DNA from: Bryobacteraceae bacterium
GTDB lineage: Bacteria > Acidobacteriota > Terriglobia > Bryobacterales > Bryobacteraceae
Reading direction: 5' to 3'
Assembly (NCBI GenBank): GCA_025929455.1
Contig: JAICMB010000093.1
Location: forward strand, 1 to 9,440
Length of the DNA stretch: 9,440 bases
Each line of letters opens with the position of its first letter. Positions within the stretch are counted from its first letter, which is position 1. This document shows positions 5,817-9,440 of this stretch, one piece after another. Position numbers and translations under genes: made by a program. Under the pieces are notes generated by a model that was not told the DNA's origin, did not search any database, and saw only the letters and a list, made by a program, of their open reading frames with translations.

Positions 5817-7311
5817 GCTCTGTTCCTTTGACGGCGCCACCCGGCAGCCAGGAGGCGGCGTATCCTACAAAAAATGTCGCGGAGGTTCCGATGAGAACAT
5901 ACCACGTAAACGCAATATGCGTGAATTGTTTAATCGAAATCATCAACACCAGGCCCGCGATCATGCCGGCCATGGCGGCGTATTCGCCCACCGATTTCGT
6001 CAGCAGGCCCAGTAGAAATACGCCCAGCAGCGCGCCGTACAGTATCGATGCGATGGTGAGACCGGCTTCGAGCACCGAGCCCCAGTGCCGCGCGACCAGT
6101 CCCACCGAAAACAGGACCACGCCCCACAGCACCGTGCACCATCGTGCCAGAAAGACGTAGTGCGATTCCGGGTGGTTCCGGCCGGCGCGCGTGGCGAGCG
6201 GTTTATAAAAATCCATGATGCTGGTGGACGATAGCGCGTTGAGCGCTGCGCTCAAATTGGACATACCGGCCGCGAGAATGGCGGCGATGATCAGGCCCGC
6301 AAGACCGGGCGGCAGATTGTTCCAGACAAACTGCGGGTAAATGCGGTCGGCGGGATGCGGCCCCGGCATGTGATTGTCCGTGTAATGCACGTACAAGAGC
6401 ACGCCGATGAAAAGGAATAGCGTGAATTGAAAGAAAATGACCAGCCAGCTTCCGAACAGCGCGGCGCGGCTCTCTCGCTCGTTGCGTGCAGCCAGGAACC
6501 GTTGAACCATCAACTGCTCCGTGCCGTGGCTCGCGGTAGTAAGAAAGCAGCCGCCGATCAGGCCCGCCCAGAAGCTGTAATTGCGCGCGAAGAAGTCCGG
6601 TGTCCAGGAAAAGCGGAAATCGAAGATCTGAAATTTGTGCGCGGCGTTACCCACGGCGGCAACGTGCGCCCACGTTCCGGGGATTTGATGGAGGATCACG
6701 AAAAAGCTGATGATCGCGCCGGCGACGTATAGGAACATCTGCACGACGTCGGTCCAGATGACGGCAGTGAGTCCGCCTTCGAAGGTGTAGAACAGCGTCA
6801 GGCAGACGATCAGGACGATGGAGGCGACTTCGCCGGTGCCGAGCACGATCGATATGATCAGCGAGATCGCGAACACGCGCACGCCTTCGGCGAGTGCGCG
6901 TAGCACCAGAAAGGTGCCGGCCGTGAGCTTGCGGATGCGCTGGCCGAAGCGCCGCTGCATGAGCTCGTACGCGGTAAACATTTCGCCGCGAAAGTACTGC
7001 GGTAGAAACAGCGCCGAGATGACGATGCGCGCCAGCAGGTAGCCGAACACCACTTGCAGAAATTCGAAATTGCCCGTAAACGACAGCGCGGGCGTGCCGA
7101 TTACGGTAAGCGTGCTGGTTTCCGCGGAGACGATCGACAGCGCGATTGCCCACCACGGCGCCGTATGTCCACCCAGAAAGTAATCGCGCAGGCTGCGCTG
7201 CGACTGCTTGAATCGCGATCCGAACCACGTGATCGCGATGAGGTACGCGGCGATCACGAAGAGGTCGAAGCTGTGCGTGCCGAGAACGGCTGGCAACAGG
7301 AGTGCGGGCAT
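5791..7311 (-). CDS. Sodium:solute symporter, SSS/SLC5 family
   Basis: A 506-residue inner-membrane protein with about 13-14 hydrophobic segments. After the first helix comes RDYFLGGHTAPWWAIALSIV (42-61) and the AETSTLTVIGTPA stretch (63-75), the usual sodium-site region. YTFEGGLTAVIWTDVVQ (175-191) is the most recognisable SSS signature, and AAGMSNLSAALNALSSTSIM followed by DFY carries the serines of the second sodium site. SSS proteins use the sodium gradient to import sugars, amino acids, vitamins or organic acids; the cargo here is unknown, though the fold region resembles the sugar-type members. The ATG at 7311 is chosen. A TTG at 7326 would add five residues; neither has a clear Shine-Dalgarno. 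A TATATT at 7330-7325 on this strand could be a -10 box giving a very short leader. It is first in a two-gene transporter operon and divergent from the DUF362 gene. Confidence 0.92.
   Translation of the reverse strand: MPALLLPAVLGTHSFDLFVIAAYLIAITWFGSRFKQSQRSLRDYFLGGHTAPWWAIALSIVSAETSTLTVIGTPALSFTGNFEFLQVVFGYLLARIVISALFLPQYFRGEMFTAYELMQRRFGQRIRKLTAGTFLVLRALAEGVRVFAISLIISIVLGTGEVASIVLIVCLTLFYTFEGGLTAVIWTDVVQMFLYVAGAIISFFVILHQIPGTWAHVAAVGNAAHKFQIFDFRFSWTPDFFARNYSFWAGLIGGCFLTTASHGTEQLMVQRFLAARNERESRAALFGSWLVIFFQFTLFLFIGVLLYVHYTDNHMPGPHPADRIYPQFVWNNLPPGLAGLIIAAILAAGMSNLSAALNALSSTSIMDFYKPLATRAGRNHPESHYVFLARWCTVLWGVVLFSVGLVARHWGSVLEAGLTIASILYGALLGVFLLGLLTKSVGEYAAMAGMIAGLVLMISIKQFTHIAFTWYVLIGTSATFFVGYAASWLPGGAVKGTEHAEERQSV
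5824..5829 (-). promoter_or_regulatory. Ribosome binding site deciding the permease start
   Basis: AAAGGA on the minus strand, inside the last part of the symporter coding region, 7 nt before the ATG at 5816. It selects this start over the ATG at 5840 and allows initiation by ribosomes finishing the symporter. Confidence 0.6.
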
Positions 7312-7352
7312 GTAGGATGCAACCAATATACGTTGTGAGGCAAAATCAAACC
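7312..7352. promoter_or_regulatory. Short divergent intergenic region
   Basis: Only 41 nt separate the ATG codons of the symporter (minus) and the DUF362 protein (plus). It contains the AT-rich CCAATATA and a small dyad, CAAC (7320-7323) with GTTG (7332-7335). A GAGG at 7337-7340 lies 12 nt from the plus-strand ATG, rather far for a ribosome binding site. The promoters must overlap each other or lie within the opposing coding sequences, so joint regulation is likely. No clear -35 box is visible. Confidence 0.35.
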
Positions 7353-8462
7353 ATGCCGCACCGTCGCAATTTTCTCAAATCCGCGCTGCTCGCCGCCGCT
7401 CCCGGGATGTTGCGGGCGCAAGCCGCGCCGCCCTCTGCAAATGGAAAGCTGGGGATACCAGGCCCCTTCCCCGGCCGCGTGGTGGAAACGCATCACCCCG
7501 GCTGCATCGTGAACGGCGCATACCAGCAAGCGCCCGTTTCCGAGATGATGCATCGCGGAATCATGGAACTGACCGGCGCGCATACATGGCAGGATGCCTG
7601 GAAGACGTTCTTCCAGCCCGGCGATGTGGTGGGCATCAAGGTGAGTCCCGTCGGCGGGGCGAAGCTGTGCTCGGATGCGACGGTCATGCACGAGATCCTC
7701 GCGGGGTTGGCGGCGGCGGGCGTTCCCGCGAAAGATGTCGTCGTGTTCAGCCGTTATCGCAAAGAGATCTCCGATGCCGGCATCGACAAATGGGTGCCGA
7801 GCGAAGTGCACATCACCGCGCCGTCCCATGACTACAGCGAAGTGCAGCTCGACATGGACGGTTACGACCCGAACGTGTACATCGAGATGGCGCTGAAAAT
7901 TCCGCAGGGTGAGAATTCAGACGACCCGAAGTACCGGCGCTCGCACGTGGCGAAGGTCGTAACGCAGCAAGTAAATAAGATCATTAACCTGCCGGTGCTC
8001 AAGCACCATCAATCGGCCGGCGTGACCATCGCGCTCAAGAACATGTCGCACGGCTGCGTGAATAACGTCAACCGCAGCCATCTCACATCTACTCTGAATG
8101 CTTGCGGCGAATTTATTCCGACGGTTGTGAACCTGCCGGTGTTCCGCCAGAAAGTCGTCCTACATATCTGCGACGCCGTGAAGTCCCAGTATCATGGCGG
8201 CCCTGGCTACAGAGAGCAGTTCGTGTGGGAACCGAAGATGATGTACTTCGCGACCGACCCCGTCGCGCTCGACAAGACCGGACTGAAGGCGCTCGACGCC
8301 AAACGCGCGCAGGTCGGCATGGAATCGATCGCGCTTTCGAAGCCCGACAAATACAGCCACTTCCTCAATTGTCAGGTGGAGCACATCGAGATCGCGGGCT
8401 CGCTCGGCCTCGGTGAATTCGACGACCGGAAAATCGATGTTCGCCGGATCGCGCTAACATAA
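7353..8462 (+). CDS. Tat-exported DUF362-domain protein
   Basis: A 369-residue protein beginning MPHRRNFLKSALLAAAPGML. The twin arginine R4-R5 followed by NFLK is a good Tat motif, with probable cleavage after AQA at 22-24, so it should be folded, perhaps with a cofactor, before export. The body matches the DUF362 pattern: GDVVGIKVSPVGGAKLCSD (90-108), KIINLPVLKHHQSAGVTIAL (209-228), then KNMSHGCVNNVNRSH (229-243) and ATDPVALDKTG (300-310). DUF362 proteins are often linked with Fe-S clusters, but no ferredoxin-type CxxCxxC motif is present; cysteines are scattered at 51, 106, 235, 251, 273 and 340. The biochemical role of the family is unknown. The start at 7353 is chosen so that the Tat motif sits at the N-terminus; the frame is open upstream to a GTG at 7302, which would overlap the symporter gene. 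It is followed after 9 nt by the alpha-galactosidase, so the two form an operon. Confidence 0.85.
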   Translation: MPHRRNFLKSALLAAAPGMLRAQAAPPSANGKLGIPGPFPGRVVETHHPGCIVNGAYQQAPVSEMMHRGIMELTGAHTWQDAWKTFFQPGDVVGIKVSPVGGAKLCSDATVMHEILAGLAAAGVPAKDVVVFSRYRKEISDAGIDKWVPSEVHITAPSHDYSEVQLDMDGYDPNVYIEMALKIPQGENSDDPKYRRSHVAKVVTQQVNKIINLPVLKHHQSAGVTIALKNMSHGCVNNVNRSHLTSTLNACGEFIPTVVNLPVFRQKVVLHICDAVKSQYHGGPGYREQFVWEPKMMYFATDPVALDKTGLKALDAKRAQVGMESIALSKPDKYSHFLNCQVEHIEIAGSLGLGEFDDRKIDVRRIALT

Positions 8463-8471
8463 ACGGCTTCT

Positions 8472-9440
8472 ATGCACACGACACGCCTGCTGGCGCCCGC
8501 CGCGCTGGGTCTCTTTCTCTGCGTAAATGCGTTCGCGCTCGATAACGGCCTGGCGCGCACGCCTCCGATGGGATGGAACAGTTGGAATAAGTTCGGGTGC
8601 AACGTGAGCGCGACCCTGATCGAGGGCATGGCCGATGCGATGGTGAGCAGCGGCTTGCGCGATGCCGGCTATCAATACATCGTCATCGACGACTGCTGGC
8701 AGGTCTCGCGGGATGCGCAAGGCAATATCGTTCCCGATCCGCAGCGCTTTCCGCAAGGCATCAAGGCCGTCGCGAACTACGTCCACGCTAAGGGCCTGAA
8801 GTTCGGCATCTACTCGGATGCGGGAACCGGTACCTGCCAGAACCGGCCGGGCAGCCGCGGCTACGAATTTCAAGACGCGCGCGCGTACGCATCGTGGGGC
8901 GTCGATTATCTGAAATACGACTGGTGCAATCACAGCACGCAGAACTCCGAGGCGTCCTACGCGACCATGCGCGACGCACTCGCGAAGTCGGGACGCCCGA
9001 TCGTCTTCAGCATCTGCGAATGGGGCTCCACCAAGCCCTGGCTGTGGGCGGGTCCGGTCGGGAATCTATGGCGCACCACCGGCGACATCGTCGACAAGTG
9101 GAGCGGCAAAAAGAAGGTGGACGGGCTCGGCGTGGTCCAGATCATCGATCAACAGGCGGGTATTGAATCGTACGCCGGGCCGGGGCACTGGAACGACCCG
9201 GACATGCTGGAAGTCGGGAATCCCGGCATGTCTCCGACCGAATATCGTTCGCATTTCATCATGTGGTGCATTCTGGCGGCTCCGCTGATGGCAGGCAACG
9301 ACATCATGCACATGACCGACGATACTCGCGCCATTCTCACGAATAAGGAGATGATTGCAATTGATCAGGATGCGCTCGGCGTCCAGGGTCATCGTGTCCG
9401 GAAGGATGGGGATCTGGAGATCTGGTCTAAGCAGTTGAGC
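8472..9440 (+). CDS. Secreted alpha-galactosidase, GH27 family, truncated by the right edge
   Basis: The first 323 codons are present and open to the window end. Residues 1-22 are a Sec signal peptide ending AFA, so the enzyme acts in the periplasm or outside the cell. The mature protein opens with LARTPPMGWNSWNKFGC (27-43), the classic GH27 start. Key motifs are YIVIDDCWQ (69-77), KFGIYSDAG (110-118), YLKYDWCN (146-153) with Asp150 as the expected nucleophile, and WRTTGDIVDKW (200-210) with Asp205 as the expected acid/base; GPGHWNDPDMLEVGN (236-250) is also diagnostic. The barrel is nearly complete (most GH27 enzymes are about 400 residues or more) and the C-terminal beta domain is just beginning. 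It hydrolyses terminal alpha-galactosides such as melibiose or galactomannan side chains. The ATG at 8472 has no obvious Shine-Dalgarno, but it lies 9 nt past the DUF362 stop and gives an ideal signal peptide; coupling is likely. Confidence 0.95.
   Translation, partial: MHTTRLLAPAALGLFLCVNAFALDNGLARTPPMGWNSWNKFGCNVSATLIEGMADAMVSSGLRDAGYQYIVIDDCWQVSRDAQGNIVPDPQRFPQGIKAVANYVHAKGLKFGIYSDAGTGTCQNRPGSRGYEFQDARAYASWGVDYLKYDWCNHSTQNSEASYATMRDALAKSGRPIVFSICEWGSTKPWLWAGPVGNLWRTTGDIVDKWSGKKKVDGLGVVQIIDQQAGIESYAGPGHWNDPDMLEVGNPGMSPTEYRSHFIMWCILAAPLMAGNDIMHMTDDTRAILTNKEMIAIDQDALGVQGHRVRKDGDLEIWSKQLS

Noticed and set aside
6647..7228. Minus-strand open frame of 193 codons within the symporter gene
   Set aside because: Arg/His-rich shadow of the SSS coding sequence, in a different frame.
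7302..7352. Upstream GTG or ATG starts for the DUF362 gene
   Set aside because: They would place 12-17 residues before the Tat motif and overlap the symporter start; ATG 7353 gives a normal Tat signal.

Overview
The window is about 60% GC by eye and densely packed with short intergenic gaps. It looks like a chromosomal segment from a heterotrophic bacterium of the Acidobacteriota, probably Solibacter/Bryobacter-like. The basis is the style of gene content (a Cys-rich MCCPYF protein, a small AT-hook-like protein, a Tat-exported DUF362 protein next to a glycoside hydrolase, an SSS symporter). This placement is inference from memory, not from a search. I see no rRNA, tRNA, CRISPR array, transposase or phage gene.

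Layout: (1) 1-48, minus, the first 16 codons of an exported protein that runs off the left edge. (2) 291-1168, minus, a two-gene operon: a small seven-cysteine protein coupled by an ATGA overlap to a hotdog acyl-CoA thioesterase. (3) 1223-3855, plus, a divergent two-gene operon: pterin-4a-carbinolamine dehydratase, coupled by a second ATGA overlap to a 777-residue exported fusion of a serine beta-lactamase-fold hydrolase (SxxK/YSD/HTG) with a DUF1343/NamZ exo-N-acetylmuramidase-type domain. A hairpin follows at 3859-3888. (4) 3869-4162, minus, a small basic protein with two RGRPP AT-hook-like motifs, convergent on the fusion gene and ending inside the loop of its terminator hairpin. (5) 4163-4364, a non-coding stretch with several inverted repeats and a candidate promoter. 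(6) 4365-7311, minus, two transporters whose genes overlap by 26 nt: an SSS-family sodium:solute symporter, then an APC/LAT-like amino-acid permease. (7) 7353-9440, plus, a Tat-signal DUF362 protein followed after 9 nt by a secreted GH27 alpha-galactosidase that runs off the right edge.

How the genes may work together: the most coherent theme is scavenging of polymer-derived nutrients outside the cytoplasm. In Bacillus subtilis the separate enzymes AmiE (YbbE, a beta-lactamase-fold MurNAc-L-Ala amidase) and NamZ (YbbC, DUF1343) act in the same muropeptide-recovery pathway. Here equivalent domains appear to be one exported polypeptide. The neighbouring symporter and amino-acid permease could import released sugar and amino acids, and the alpha-galactosidase would attack galactosides. 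The fusion is read directly from the sequence; the integrated pathway is a hypothesis.
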